64,000 bases of DNA from Callosobruchus maculatus. Lineage: Eukaryota; Arthropoda; Insecta; Coleoptera; Chrysomelidae. The notes below the pieces were generated by a model, which was not told the DNA's origin, did not search any database, and saw only the letters and a list, made by a program, of their open reading frames with translations. The position numbers and the translations under genes were made by a program. The stretch lies in assembly GCA_951848785.1 (NCBI GenBank), contig CATOUR010000054.1, positions 11,615,501 to 11,679,500 on the forward strand. The letters run 5' to 3'. Of this stretch, positions 35,446 through 46,476 are shown piece after piece. How positions within the stretch are numbered: position 1 is the stretch's first letter; each line of letters opens with the position of its first letter.

Positions 35446-36317
35446 AGGTTATCGTTGTTTTTCATGGGTTGCGGTCAACGATTGAAACTGTAACTTTCCT
35501 TCACTACGTTTCGGTTCATTTCAAGCTAAACCATCTTCAGGAGTCCATAAATGAATAGGAAATGATCGGTATATTATAATGAAAATAGGAATAAAAATTA
35601 AAAAAAAAACAGCAAAAAAACCGAATTAAATAGAAGAATTATAAATTGTATGTGTAGAGTAGAAATATAACTAACTATAAATGTATATATAAAACTTTTA
35701 AACATAAACTTATTGATTTTATTTTCGTTTATTGAAAATGAATATGAAAGAATTAAATTTACTGAGACAAGGAAAATAATACTACAGAAATCCTACTTTA
35801 TAATCTGCATCCTGTAGTAATCTAACAAACCATATTTGTGTATAGACAGATACAAAAGCTTTCACCCCTATTGTTCCTTCAATCTTTTACCACCACTTTA
35901 AGAACATCTGTGTATTTTACAATATCCTAAAAACGCCGTGCAGGTCACAAAAAAATATTACAGAAATGTAACCGACATCTGAAATTAACGTAAGTAGGTT
36001 TGTTAGTATTATTTTCCTTATCTCAGTGAATTTAATTCTTTTATATTCATTTTCAATAAACGTTTATGTTTAAAAGTTTTATATATACATTTATAGTTAG
36101 TTATATTTCTACTTTACACATACAAATTATAATTCTTTTATTTATTTCGTTTTTTTTGTTGTTTTTCTGTATTTTTATTCTTATTTTTATTATATACAGA
36201 TCACATCCCATTCACTTATAAACACCTGAAGATGGTTTAGATTAAAATAAACCGAAACGTAGTGAAGGAAAGTTATAGTTTCAATCGTTGACTGAAACCC
36301 ATGAAAAACAACCATAA
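35446..36317. mobile_element. 0.87-kb palindromic element
   Basis: The arms (about 35446-35790 and 36005-36317) are inverted. The outer ends are GGTTATCGTTGTTTTTCATG and its complement. They are followed inwardly by CGATTGAAACTGTAACTTTC, CCTTCACTACGTTTCGGTT and the complement of CTGAAGATGGTTTAG. The AT-rich middle of each arm includes GTATATATAAAACTTTTAAA. A 200-bp unpaired centre contains no frame. The class is unknown. Confidence 0.65.
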
Positions 36318-36639
36318 TCTATAGTCGCGTCACTAGAAAGATAAACATAAAATTTAAGGTTATCTATAGTATCCTGAAGCTATGCCATTATAATGTGGAT
36401 GATCCTGTATACGAAAGTTTGTGCAAAAAAGCCCCTGTGCTAATATTGAGTAGAGTTTTAGATGCCGCTGACAATAGCGTAAGTAACCTGCAAACAGTAT
36501 CAATCAGTTAATTCTTCGAAGACTAATATTATTCTATTTATTCGGGAAGGCAAATAGATGGTTTCAAGTCACCCACCCTCCTTATGTGGCTAAGTATTAG
36601 GACGTAGAGTTGGATAGACAAAGCAAAAAAAAAAAATAA

Positions 36640-37625
36640 AACTAAATGGAAAGAACATGTGGAACGAATGCATGAAAATAGCCAGAGCTAGGTTTTATCA
36701 ATGCTCTCGAAGAAGAGATAACGAAAGGCCAAAAAAAGGTTGGGGACTCTAACAGGCAAAATGCCTAAAACCTGAAGTGAAGAAGAAGGATATTCAACTA
36801 ACATATGGAAGCAGCATGTCGATAATCTTTATAAGAAGGCAACATACACCATTTGGCACCTGGGTGATGTAGCTGGGAGAAAGACTCTTGATACATTGGT
36901 GAGCCGGGTAATGAGAGAGCGAATCGCCGTGAGAGGGACTGAGAGTTCCTGCACTGGTCCCAAACTAAGGCTGGGTTTTAGGTCAGAAGGTCAGCGATGC
37001 TGATAAGTGAATGGGTTTAAGGCGAGCTGACAAAATCATGGCTCAAGAAAGATGGCTGCCTCGCTTTATGGCTTTTGAGCATAGATGCTGGGAAGAGAAC
37101 TAAACTTCATTCTTGGTCGAGTATACAATGTATAACAAAGTTGAGGTTCCCATATTTCATATAACGGAGTTTAAAAAAACTATATATATCAAAACGGTTG
37201 GACAACCTCATTTGCTCGACATGTTGAAGAATAGAAGATTTGTTTCGGCACCTGGGCAGATGTGCTGTGTATCGCAATATTAAAGTTCAATGTTTGAGAC
37301 TACGGAGTTTGAATAAAAATAAAATTATACTCAGTAAACTAGTTAGATGTAGTGACATTCACCAGCAATCTGGTAGGTTTGGCAGAAGGTGTCTCTACAG
37401 GAAGTCTCGAAGGATTTTTAGTATAGGTTCTTGGAGGTCAACAAAAATGGGTCACAGGTGCTTTACTTTTCCTATTAATAGTAGGACGTACCGACCTTTA
37501 CCAGGTCTGGTATATTTGACAAAAATGAATTCACTGAGAATCAACGAAGTATTCTGTCTTTTCTTATGAGGTCGGAAAAAAGGACCAAATGTGGCTTATT
37601 TCTCCTCACCACCACTACTACTGAA
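36640..37625 (+). pseudogene. LINE relics: two pieces and a 3' UTR
   Basis: Piece 1 (about 36648-36700) reads WKEHVERMHEN, the 'W.eHveRM.en' block that closes many RTE-like proteins. Piece 2 (about 36800-37000) reads IWKQHVDNLYKKATYTIWHL, an R1/Jockey thumb-like segment. Piece 3 (37198-37625) reads FRHLGRCAVYRNI and ends in the same 3' UTR as 15.95 kb (ACCAAATGTGGC, then CACCACCACTACTACTG). All are frameshifted. The 37240-37569 frame is read out of this relic. Confidence 0.5.
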
Positions 37626-38396
37626 CGTGAATTAGAGACTGTTGCACCACGTCAGTTTTCAAAGAGACGCATTTGTATTTTTATTTAACTCCAAAAAATT
37701 AGGTAAGACTTTTCAAGTATCGAATTTCCGAAAAGCCTATTCCACGCGTTAATTCCAATGCTGCGCCAGTAAACAGTATCATGCGCAATTTTAACTGTCC
37801 CTTATCATTTTGGCATGCCTTCTTATTAAACTAGAATACTCTGTACACTATATTCCGTACATAATGGACGAAGAACTTGTCAGACTTTTTCCACGGAATG
37901 CGGCATCATAATTCAATTCAAGTTTATTATTTGACGTACAACGACTGGCCTATGACAGCCTGTCGCAATTTCGGCGGTGTCTTAAACAGCTTGGTTTTCA
38001 TCAAAGCAGAACGCTCGCGCTCGCTCTCCTCCATAAATACTATAGTGAAATCTAATAGCGGCTTCTATGCCGTAAGTCCTTTCGCATCTATTAGTGCAGC
38101 ATTACCTGGGACAAAGAGCGTCATATAATTATAGGTTGCATACGATGTGGCGTTGAAGTGACGACGACGGCGACGATGTGGAAAGCAATTGGATATTCGC
38201 CAGGAGTTTCCTGAAGGTGTCACATACATACACTATTATATGACTCGCCATTAAAATTGAAGTCGTTATGGTGTTCGTATTATTGATACCTCAACAGAGT
38301 TTAACATGTTGATGGACATAGTAAATATCTTAGGCCCAGGTACACAATGGGTTCAGTTGAACTTGGTCCAGCATAAAGTTATTTCCGGGTGTTCTT
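37626..38396. other. Unassigned stretch with a slightly GC-rich block
   Basis: At 37980-38190 the composition is richer in CpG (GCTCGCGCTCGCTCTCC; GACGACGACGGCGACGATG). The plus frame 37877-38128 has no recognised motif. It could be unique host sequence, but nothing proves a gene. AATTCAATTCAAG at 37907 is similar to LINE tail microsatellites. Confidence 0.3.
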
Positions 38397-38714
38397 CTTT
38401 TATTTTATTTTTGGCCAGCCTCCCGCAAAGGATGAAAGTCTATGGCGCTGTAGAAGCGCTGCGAGAGGATAAGTGCCGGTGCACGTTAGATTTGAAACGC
38501 TGCAGATTTTAGCCATCGGGAAACAAATTACCCGGCAGCTCATACCACAGCGTCCAAGTTTTCTAAAAGAAGGAATGCTGGAAGAGACTGGTTTGGGGGA
38601 GTAAGGACCTCAACTTGGTAAGGCTGAGCCCGCAGGGCCTCTCTAGTGTTCCCCGTTTAGACGGCTTTTGGTGTTTTATCTGGCAGAGCCCACTTGAACA
38701 TCTTTCGTGCATTT
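38397..38714 (-). pseudogene. Jockey-like LINE, 3' part (right side of the split)
   Basis: On the minus strand this continues the Jockey-like reading frame seen at 42.1-43.0 kb: HERCSSG, then the tail LQHSF and a block equivalent to the last 100 codons of 53655-54752, including the LPGNLFPDG-type and NRYLSS-type regions. The poly-A-like tail appears as T-rich sequence at 38396-38412. The AAATGCACGAAAGA sequence where it stops is repeated at 42095-42108 and marks the insertion point of the I-like LINE. Confidence 0.8.
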
Positions 38715-41700
38715 TTTTTTTTTAAATAGCGGCGTTAACTACTTGGTCATAGCCGCGTAAACAGTGAGTGTAATTACTAAGAAAAAAGAAGAAAAATGGG
38801 AAAGGTAATGATAATTCTAATGTTCAGATTTTTTTGAATAAACCAGTACTTTTCAAATAAGCTATAGTTTTCTTAATATTTATAGTACTGAGGCAATCAG
38901 ATATATTGCTTGGCAGGCTCAACTGTGATCTTGTGGGTTCGTACTGTGGGCACTCTAGCAAAATATGTTTGACTGTTAAATTTATGCCACAAGCTTCACA
39001 TAAGGTATGTTCTTCGCCTCTTAGGAGGAAGAATGACGTTATAAAAGTATGCCCTATTCTCAATCGAGTAACAACCACTTGTTCTCGTCTTTGAAGTGGG
39101 GTTGGAAACGACCATGGCTGCACTGACGGTTTTACTGTTCTCAATTTGGGATCGATTGCTTCATAGTAAGACTGCCATCGTTCTATGATTTTCATTCTTA
39201 AATATCCTTTTGCATCTTCCAACCTTGTCGATATATTTTCGTCTGGTTCCAAACTTGACGCCAATTTAGCAGCAGCATCCGCTCTCTCATTTCCCTCTAT
39301 GCCAATATGACTTGGAGTCCAAACCAGTATAATTCTCTTCTCTAAGTTTTTTAAGTTGGCATAGATGGAGCTAAGAGAGTCTGTACAGAGGCGACATATA
39401 GCAATATTGGTGTGCATGGCATAATCGAGTGCCTTCATTATCGCAAAGAGTTCAGCTGTATATGTTGATGATTTTCTAGGCAAAGACCATGAATGGCTTT
39501 CATTTCCCGTACAAAAGGCTGATCCCACACCTGTCTCAGATTTCGAGCCATCAGTATATATCTGGATAGAATTCGGATAATTTTGAAATATAGACCTAAA
39601 TACAGCATTGAGAAGAACGGGATTAACATTATTTCTATCGTACGCAAGGCACTCAAGGTGTTTATCAGGTAGTACTTTTTTCCAAGGACAGAGCTTATCA
39701 ACATCTAAACTATACACACTTGTATTTATTTCTCCAATGTCGTTTTGGAGCTCACTAAATCTTACACCTAACGGTCTGGTTATTGTGATTCTATTAGTGT
39801 ATCTCCTGTGGTCCTGATTCGTGAATAACAGAGCGTGGTTGGGATGGCTAGGCTGCGCCCACATTTTTAGGCAGTAGTTGGAGATAAGCTCTTGTCGCCT
39901 TATCTCTAGAGGCGGAATACCAGTCTCACTGCAAAGGGAAATTCCAGGACTAGTTCTAAAAGCACCTAATGCCAATCTTAGACCACTTGAATGGATAACA
40001 TCAAGAGACCTTAGCCTTGACTTGCGGGCGGACGAGTACACACCTGAACCATAATCGATTTTTGAGAGCACCAGAGCTTTGTAAAGATTTAGCAAAGTCT
40101 CTCTGTCACTTCCCCAATTTATGTTAGCCATCGCGCGAATAATATTTAACCTCTTCCTACACCTGATAACCAGATCGTCGATATGGTGGTTCCACCTCAG
40201 GGTTTTATCCCAAATTACGCCGAAGAATTTTACTGTATCCTGACATTGTATCTGTGTTTGTTGGACAAACAACCTAGGTTGTGCATGGGGTGATCTGAGT
40301 CGACAAAAATGAATACATTTAGTTTTTTCTTTGGAAAACTGGAAGCCAATATCAAGAGCCGTTTCTGTAATATGGTTGATGGCTTCTTGGAGTCGATGTT
40401 CTACATCATCCATAGAGGGAGCAGAGTAAAAAATTGCCAAGTCATCAACATATAAAGATCTTCCTATTTCAGACGCCAGGTTATCCGTTAGACTATTAAC
40501 AGCTATTGCAAATAATATCACGCTGAGTGGGGATCCCTGTGGTACTCCATTCTCCAACATGTGTAAGTCTGAGTAGTATGTACCATCCCTCACCTTGAAT
40601 TGCCTATGATTAAGGAATGACTTGATGAAGTTAGGAAGATTACCACGCAAATTCCAATTATACAAAGTTCTAAGGATGTTGAAGCGCCAGGTCATATCGA
40701 AAGCTTTTTCCAGGTCAAACAGCACAGCTACTAGGTGGTGCCTTTTTGCGAAGCTGTTTTGAATAGCATCTTCGAGTTGGACAAGTTGGTCCACGGTTGA
40801 TCTGTTTTGCCTGAAACCAGCTTGGTGATCCGATATGAGCCTGTTTGTCTCAAGGAACCACATAAGGCGCTTACTAACAATCTTTTCAAGTACCTTGCAT
40901 AAACAGGATGTAAGAGAAATAGGCCTATAGCTTGAAGGTAATTTTATGTCTTTGCCTTCTTTTGGGATGGGGATAATGACAGCAGTGCTCCACTTTTCTG
41001 GAAATACTCCGGTGCTCCATATTTGGTTGTATAAAAGGAGTAGTTGTTCTTTTGCCTGTGGTGGTAGTTGTTGAATGAACTCATACGGAATATTATCTTC
41101 TCCTGGTGTAGAGTTATTCAGTTCACTGATAACGATTTCTAGCTCCATCATGGTGATTGGTAGGTTGTACTCGGCTGCAGGACTTCTCTCTATTCCATAT
41201 TCCATTCGACTTTTTTGTTCTAGGAATGTTGGAGTGAAATTACAGTTACTACTTGTAATTTCAAAGTAGGAAGCGTACGCGTTGGCCTTATCCGCTTTAT
41301 CGTAGAGAAGTTGTCCGGCAATATCTAATACTGGGGACGAATCAGGAAATCGTCTTCCTTTGATGGCTCGAACTTTTCTCCACACTTCTGATGGGGGGGT
41401 TTCTGAGGTTACAGTGGATACATATTGTTTCCAGGAATTTCTTTTACTGTTGATAATAGTTCGTCGCGCCAAAGCTTGGAGACGTTTGAAAGAAATCATG
41501 TTCTCTCGAGTCGGATAGCGGTTAAATACATTAAATGCACGCTTTTTTTCCTGAATAGACTTCGCAACATTCTCATTCCACCAAGGAACTGGATTTCTAT
41601 TCCTGGGTCTCCCAGACTGGGGAATAGATGCAGCTGCTGCTCTAAGAATTACTTCAGACATTGCCTCGGCTGATGCATTAACGTCTGTATTTGGTAGCCT

Positions 41701-42094
41701 AAAGTTTAGTAGTGAGTCCTTATATAGTGACCAGTTTGCAAGACCTGTTTTCCATTTTCTTGGGCGCTCATTACTAATATTTCTGCTAGCATATTCAATT
41801 AATATAGGAAGGTGGTCGGATGCTGTTTCACCTTTCGGACATTTCCAATTCATTAGTGGCGCAACATGGGGTGAGCATATACTTAAGTCTATGGCAGATA
41901 GCGTATTGGATCTGGAATTTATGTAAGTCCCATCTCCTGTATTTAGTGTCATAAGGTTGAAATTGTCCAGTATAGATTCTATTCTTCTTCCTCGAGGGCA
42001 TAAGTTTGTTGACCCCCAGATGGGGTTGTGGGCGTTAAAGTCGCCCAGTATTAAATATGGTTCTGGTAACTGGGCTACAACTTCTTCCATTTCT
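38715..42094 (-). mobile_element. I-like non-LTR retrotransposon, 5'-truncated, young
   Basis: This is a 3.38-kb element read right to left. It is inserted into a Jockey-like LINE and flanked by a 14-bp direct repeat (TCTTTCGTGCATTT at 38701-38714 and 42095-42108; a few T may be shared with the tail). The minus-strand poly-A tail appears as the T-run just inside 38715. The 5' end is cut inside the endonuclease domain. The open frame is uninterrupted over about 1090 codons, so the insertion must be recent compared with other LINEs here. Confidence 0.9.
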
Positions 42095-42180
42095 TCTTTC
42101 GTGCATTTATACGTAAAACAAGTCTGCCACACTTCTTTGATGTTCCAGGCTTTGGGGGTCCTTTGTGGGGTTATTTGCAT
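38824..42180 (-). CDS. Endonuclease (partial)-RT-RNase H polyprotein of the I-like LINE
   Basis: A 1118-codon frame. Residues 1-29 are read from the host Jockey sequence; element protein starts at about MEEVVAQ. An apurinic-type endonuclease C-terminal half is present at 44-125 (GDFNAH, SDHLPI), but its N-terminal catalytic part is missing. The RT is at about 390-660: FDLEKAFDMTW (box A, 488-498), GVPQGSPLSVILF (545-557) and YVDD (577-580). RNase H is at 872-975: IYTDGSKS, YTAELFAI, CTDSLSSI, WTPSHIGIEGNERADAAAK. A C-x2-C-x7-H-x4-C knuckle is at 1061-1077. Domain order and RNase H fit the I/R1/LOA group. Mobilisation by itself is unlikely without the full endonuclease and the first ORF. Confidence 0.9.
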   Translation of the reverse strand: MQITPQRTPKAWNIKEVWQTCFTYKCTKEEMEEVVAQLPEPYLILGDFNAHNPIWGSTNLCPRGRRIESILDNFNLMTLNTGDGTYINSRSNTLSAIDLSICSPHVAPLMNWKCPKGETASDHLPILIEYASRNISNERPRKWKTGLANWSLYKDSLLNFRLPNTDVNASAEAMSEVILRAAAASIPQSGRPRNRNPVPWWNENVAKSIQEKKRAFNVFNRYPTRENMISFKRLQALARRTIINSKRNSWKQYVSTVTSETPPSEVWRKVRAIKGRRFPDSSPVLDIAGQLLYDKADKANAYASYFEITSSNCNFTPTFLEQKSRMEYGIERSPAAEYNLPITMMELEIVISELNNSTPGEDNIPYEFIQQLPPQAKEQLLLLYNQIWSTGVFPEKWSTAVIIPIPKEGKDIKLPSSYRPISLTSCLCKVLEKIVSKRLMWFLETNRLISDHQAGFRQNRSTVDQLVQLEDAIQNSFAKRHHLVAVLFDLEKAFDMTWRFNILRTLYNWNLRGNLPNFIKSFLNHRQFKVRDGTYYSDLHMLENGVPQGSPLSVILFAIAVNSLTDNLASEIGRSLYVDDLAIFYSAPSMDDVEHRLQEAINHITETALDIGFQFSKEKTKCIHFCRLRSPHAQPRLFVQQTQIQCQDTVKFFGVIWDKTLRWNHHIDDLVIRCRKRLNIIRAMANINWGSDRETLLNLYKALVLSKIDYGSGVYSSARKSRLRSLDVIHSSGLRLALGAFRTSPGISLCSETGIPPLEIRRQELISNYCLKMWAQPSHPNHALLFTNQDHRRYTNRITITRPLGVRFSELQNDIGEINTSVYSLDVDKLCPWKKVLPDKHLECLAYDRNNVNPVLLNAVFRSIFQNYPNSIQIYTDGSKSETGVGSAFCTGNESHSWSLPRKSSTYTAELFAIMKALDYAMHTNIAICRLCTDSLSSIYANLKNLEKRIILVWTPSHIGIEGNERADAAAKLASSLEPDENISTRLEDAKGYLRMKIIERWQSYYEAIDPKLRTVKPSVQPWSFPTPLQRREQVVVTRLRIGHTFITSFFLLRGEEHTLCEACGINLTVKHILLECPQYEPTRSQLSLPSNISDCLSTINIKKTIAYLKSTGLFKKI

Positions 42181-42975
42181 CGATTAGCCTAATTGCTCTC
42201 TTCTGGGTAGCCTCCAGAAGCTTTACAGGGTGCTTCGGAGCGCATCCCAACACATGGGAGCAATACTCCAACGATGGTCGGATATGTGCCTTGTAGCAGC
42301 AGTAGCTGCTATGGTACATACAGCTTCCTACGGCGGAACAAAACTCCAAGCTTGTGGAATGCCGTCTTAGAAATACTGACGACGTGGTTATGTTAGGACA
42401 TGTTATTGTTGATGTTGATCCACAAAAGCTTGGGGAAAGGTGACTCGACTATTGGGCGACCCACTATTTCTACAGCTGGTAAGCCAACGTGAAACTTCTT
42501 TGTCAGTGTTGTTGCCTGAGTTTTCTGTACGTTAAACTATACTTCCTTTACTAATCCCCACTCTACAATTGTTTTGATATCTACGTTGATATGTGAGGCG
42601 TGATGCTGTCACCGCCGGCGCCGTACCGTTTCCAGGGATAATAGTGGTTGTAGATTGGATTGGATCTCATTTCCAGCAGCTCGTTGATGTACAATTCAAT
42701 TCAATTCAATTTTATTTGTACCTATTAATGAGTTACAAATATTGCCACCTCGAAAGCAAATATGTATATGTGACGGGACAGATCCCTGAGAAACACCGGC
42801 GTTTGAACAGCCTTCGGCTAAAACAAACAGAGATCGATCCTTCATGGATCTATTCAGTCACTGGGTGCAGGCCAGGTGGTAGTCCATGAGCAGGAAGCTT
42901 GACCAGCAGTCGCTCATGCCACACTCTATTGATGGATTTCGACATGTCAGGTGGAACAACATGGGATTCGCCATG
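42095..42975 (-). pseudogene. Jockey-like LINE, 5' part (left side of the split)
   Basis: The minus strand reads SKSINRVWHERLLVKLPAHG and VSQGSVPS, has a 75-bp insertion ending in (ATTGA)3 (about 42693-42768), then INELLE, a deletion removing the YADD region, IKTIVEWGL, and finally KAHIRPSLEYCSHVLGCAPK, KRAIRLIDANN and SVADLFY. The best relative in the window is 53655-54752 plus. The reading resumes across the inserted I-like element at 38714. The copy is 5'-truncated and mutated. Confidence 0.8.
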
Positions 42976-43529
42976 ATTTTCAATTGCTCTTGCTCTTTGC
43001 TACTTATCATTTTGAAACCTGAACCTGGCTCAGGTAAACTAGGCTTAACTAAAATATAATTTAGAAGAATTGGCAATCGCACGGCTTTCCAAAGAATACG
43101 TCAGAAATATGAATGACGAAAGGACAAAATTGCATTGTTGTGGCCAAGAGGCGACCGTCGCCTGTGAATTAGAATCAAGGCCCAGGATTTGTATTCCACA
43201 TATTAACTCATTCTGTTTGCCAATCCATCCTTGTTCTGTATTCCATGTGTTGTTTAATATACCTATAATAGTTTTATAAGTGAGTGTACTTGTATTCGTT
43301 TCACGATGTCGATTCTACGATATCGGATTTTAATTTCTGTATACAAAAAACTTCAATTTTGTAATAATATTTATGTATAACAATATTTTAATATTGAAAC
43401 AAGTATCGGTGCTCCGGTTTATTGAGTTATTTGTGATAATATTTGATGTATAGTTTTTCAATGTTTTGAAATAAAATCGTTAATTGATTTCTTCCATTAC
43501 CTGTGAACTAAGCACTTTAGATCCAACAA
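42976..43529. other. Unassigned stretch
   Basis: No recognised gene. The plus frame 43070-43279 has no motif. AT-rich from 43260 on. Confidence 0.3.
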
Positions 43530-44666
43530 ATTGTAGTCGTAGTAGTGATGGGGTGGCGAAGCCAGGTAAGTGAGCCACCTTTGGCCCGTTTTGCTAACCC
43601 CACTGAACCAACACTAAAAGCACTAAAATTCTACGTCCTAAAAAACCCCTTGTCGAACCTACCAGACCTCCTGACGAAAGTCAGTATATGCGACCATCTC
43701 GCTGAATATAGTGACTCCTCCCCGAACTCCGTCGTGCCGAATATCTAAACCCTAAGGTTGCGATAGGGCGTAGACACATTGGAGCGGTTTACTGCTTGCA
43801 GGTCTCCGCAAGCAGGCAGATTGCTTTCACTGTGGAAGCAGGGAACCCGCGCCGACCGGCGCTGAAAGTGGTTTATAAATGCATATACTAATTTTATTTT
43901 AACGTTCCCTGCTTTGTCTGCTTCTACCTGCGACCGGTTCGGCGCTGGACAAAGCAGGCTACCCGCTTTCACTGTGCATACATACACTGCACATCTGCCC
44001 AGGAAGTGAAACGCTGTCTCGTCCTTCTCTCAGCATCTGGAGCAGATAGGGTCCTCCACCACTCTCATGAGTGAGTGTCTATTTAGCCGATAATGGCCAG
44101 TGAGAACCTCCACCAGAAGTATGAGCGCCTCTCTGCCTTTATTCAGAAGCCATAGCGTTCGGCCCTTATCAGGGCATGCTATGAATGTTTTGGCTTGCCT
44201 GCAGTCATATCTCTCTCTGACCAGGCTTTCGCCAGTTCCTTGTAGGGCCAGTTGTCCAGGGCTGCTGGTCCCTGTCCTAGCTAATCGGTCCGCTCTCTCG
44301 TTACCCGGTATACCAATGTGTCCGGGGACTCACAGCAGGGTCCCCTTTCTTATGGCTTGCTAATTTATGAAAGGCGGCAGAGCAGTCCTGAGCCAGAACT
44401 GATCTGACCATCGCAGCTGCCACCACTTTAAGAGCTGCCTGGCTGTCAAAGCATATAAATATCTATGCTCTGTTCAGAACACTGTTCGACTTCCGTCGAG
44501 TATGCCGCCATCAATATCACATACACCTCCGCCTGTTAGACAGTCGTGCAGGTTCCAAGCGTGAAGCGTTGCTGCACTTCTTCTCCCTCCAGGCAGAAGC
44601 CTGCTGCTGTGGATCCTGACTCCTTTGAGGGTGCTTCGTCACTGAAACACACCAGACTATGGGGCG
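43530..44666 (-). pseudogene. LINE RNase H, C-terminal tail and 3' UTR
   Basis: On the minus strand, SLVCFSDEAPSKESGSTAAG (RNase H start, with 'TDGS' decayed to SDEA) is followed by QAEVYVILMAA, DSQAALKVVAAAMVRSVLA, THWYTG, LALQGTGES, CPDKGRTLWLLNKGREAL, LTGHYRLNRHSLMRV, FHFLGRCAVYVC, and a 3' UTR with CTTTGGCCCG...CATCACTACTACGACTAC. It is the same family as the tails at 15.5 and 37.2 kb. It is interrupted by a 215-bp insert at 43769-43983 and, upstream, by the fold-back element at 44667-46932. Confidence 0.75.
43769..43983. mobile_element. 215-bp hairpin-rich insertion in the LINE tail
   Basis: Alignment with the other LINE tails shows that this piece splits the codons around GRCAVY. It is relatively GC-rich and full of short inverted repeats: CTGCTTGCAGG and CCGCAAGCAGG near the left, GCTTTCACTGTGGAAGCAGG and CGCTTTCACTGTGC in both halves, and GCGCCGACCGGCGCTG in the middle. 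The flanking bases are GATA and CATA; a target duplication is uncertain. It is a probable MITE. Confidence 0.5.
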
Positions 44667-45107
44667 ATTGAGGTTTTGAATCCATTTGTTTTTTGTCATA
44701 AATCGAAAGATCATATATAAGTTTTATAATAAAACTGTTTTTGTTTCCTTTCTTTTTCGCAATAATTCAAGAGTTATATCAAAATAAAAATGGGTTTTTG
44801 AATCGAGTACCGAAAACATGCCGACGGCTTCCGAACCCGTGTGACGTAACGATGGCGGTTAAGATGCTCCTTTGACCAACGACGTCCTACACCGATACTG
44901 GATTCTAGATTCCCAGCCAATCGTGAAAATACTTGCTAGTAACTAGTGTATATTTGTTGCAATATAGCCGATGAATGGAGTTTGCAGCTCGAGACCACCT
45001 CTGCGATCGAAATAAATATCTTTTTGAATGTTTGAAATCAGATTACAGATTCTAGTAAGTAAGTACCTAATCAAATATGTCTTGTTGAAACTATCTGGTG
45101 CATGTTC

Positions 45108-45169
45108 GGCTGGCCTAGTGGTTAGAGTGTTGGGTAATGGATCCGTTGGGCTAGGTTCAAAGCTCAGCC
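45108..45169 (+). ncRNA. tRNA-like sequence, left arm
   Basis: It begins GGCTG and ends CAGCC, a 5-bp acceptor-like stem. A-box-like TGGCCTAGTGGTTAGAGTG and a decayed B box GGTTCAAAGCT lie between. It is identical in plan to the inverted copy at 46415-46476. It resembles a tRNA gene start ('GGCCTAGTGGTTAGAG') but the anticodon arm is not clear, so a tRNA-derived SINE head or captured pseudo-tRNA is likely. It is followed by TCCATTTTTTTATTTTTTTT, a possible Pol III terminator. Confidence 0.5.
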
Positions 45170-45654
45170 AGTCCATTTTTTTATTTTTTTTTTTTTGATC
45201 AAATAATTCATTCATGTGCTTTTTGCACTTGTTACGTACATTTTTTTCTACGATCAACATAAATATGTTTTTGAAACAAATTCTATCAAACATATTACAT
45301 GCACTGCATAGTGCAAAAACTAAGTACAGGACGCGGTGGACAATTAAAAAAATCAGTGCAAATGGTATTTGTCCGTCAATATCAATGGCCAGTATTTTTT
45401 TTTAAATGTAATAGTTGGTCAATAAAACAAAATCTATTCATTTTTTAAGTTTTTAATATAAACATAAAGTAACTCAAACTCGTAATCACAACAGTCTTCT
45501 GTTTATCACTTCGTATCTTTATTTATTTAACTTTGAGCAATGTTATAGTTATCTTTTTGACCAAAACTTAAAATAATCATTTTATTATTTAATATTATTA
45601 TTGATAATAAATACTTATACGATAAATAAACTATACGTAGATGCTTTTCTGTTA

Positions 45655-45835
45655 AAATTTTTGTTAGTAATTTCATCTTATATGAAATGAATCCAATTTT
45701 TTTTAATAGATTATTAATATGTATATCCCAACGTAAGTGTGAGTCTAAATATATTCCTAGATACTTTATACTTTTTTCTATGTTCGGGACTAAAAAATAT
45801 AGTTTTAGTTTTGTCTACTTGAAGTGTTAACTCTT
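45655..45835 (-). pseudogene. LINE RT thumb fragment in the fold-back loop
   Basis: On the minus strand, VDKTKTIFFSPEHRKKYK is followed after one frameshift by IKYLGIYLDSHLRWDIHINN, LLKKIGF and SYKMKLLTKI. The 'KTK..FF..' and 'KYLGI.LDS.LRW..HI' blocks are characteristic of the RT thumb of many LINEs. The frame then enters the left arm (LTEKHLRIVYLSY). Its presence shows that the palindrome arose around, or captured, LINE sequence. Confidence 0.75.
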
Positions 45836-46414
45836 ATGTAAAATAATTTATACTTATAGTTTATTTATCGTATAAGTATTTATTATCAATAATAATATTA
45901 AATAATAAAATAATTATTTTAAGTTTTGGTCAAGACGATAATTATAGCATTGCAACTCATAGAAGAATAAGTTTTGTTTGTTTGCATTGCATTTATATAT
46001 TTTTGTTTGTTAAATTTTTATGAAAATTTAATTATTAAGCTTCATTGCTCAAAGTTAGATAAATAAAGATACCAAGTGATAAACAGAAGACTGTTGTGAT
46101 TACGAGTTTGAGTTACTTTATGTTTATATTAAAAGCTTAAAAAATGAATGGATTTTGTTTTATTAACCAACTATTACATTTAAAAAAAATATTGGGGATT
46201 GATATTGACGGACAAACACCATTTGCACTGATTTTTTGGATTGTCCACCGCGTCCTGTACTTAGTTTTTGCATTATGCAGTGCAAGTAATATGTCTGATA
46301 GAATTTGTTTCAAGAACATATTTATGTTGATAGTAGAAAAAAATGTACGTAACAAGTGCAAAAAGCACATGAATGAATTATTTGATCAAAAAAAAAATAA
46401 AAAAAAATTGGACA

Positions 46415-46476
46415 GGCTGAGCTTTGAACCTGGACCAACGGATCCATTACCCAACACTCTAACCACTAGGCCAGCC
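46415..46476 (-). ncRNA. tRNA-like sequence, right arm
   Basis: The inverted counterpart of 45108-45169: GGCTG and CAGCC ends, GGCCTAGTGGTTAGAGTG A box and GGTTCAAAGCT B box. Two or three substitutions separate the arms (GGGCTAGG on the left, GGTCCAGG on the right), so the arms have diverged slightly or are partly homogenised. Confidence 0.5.

Noticed and set aside
39438..39704. Short frames on both strands within 38.8-42.2 kb
   Set aside because: They are shadows of the 1118-codon LINE frame.
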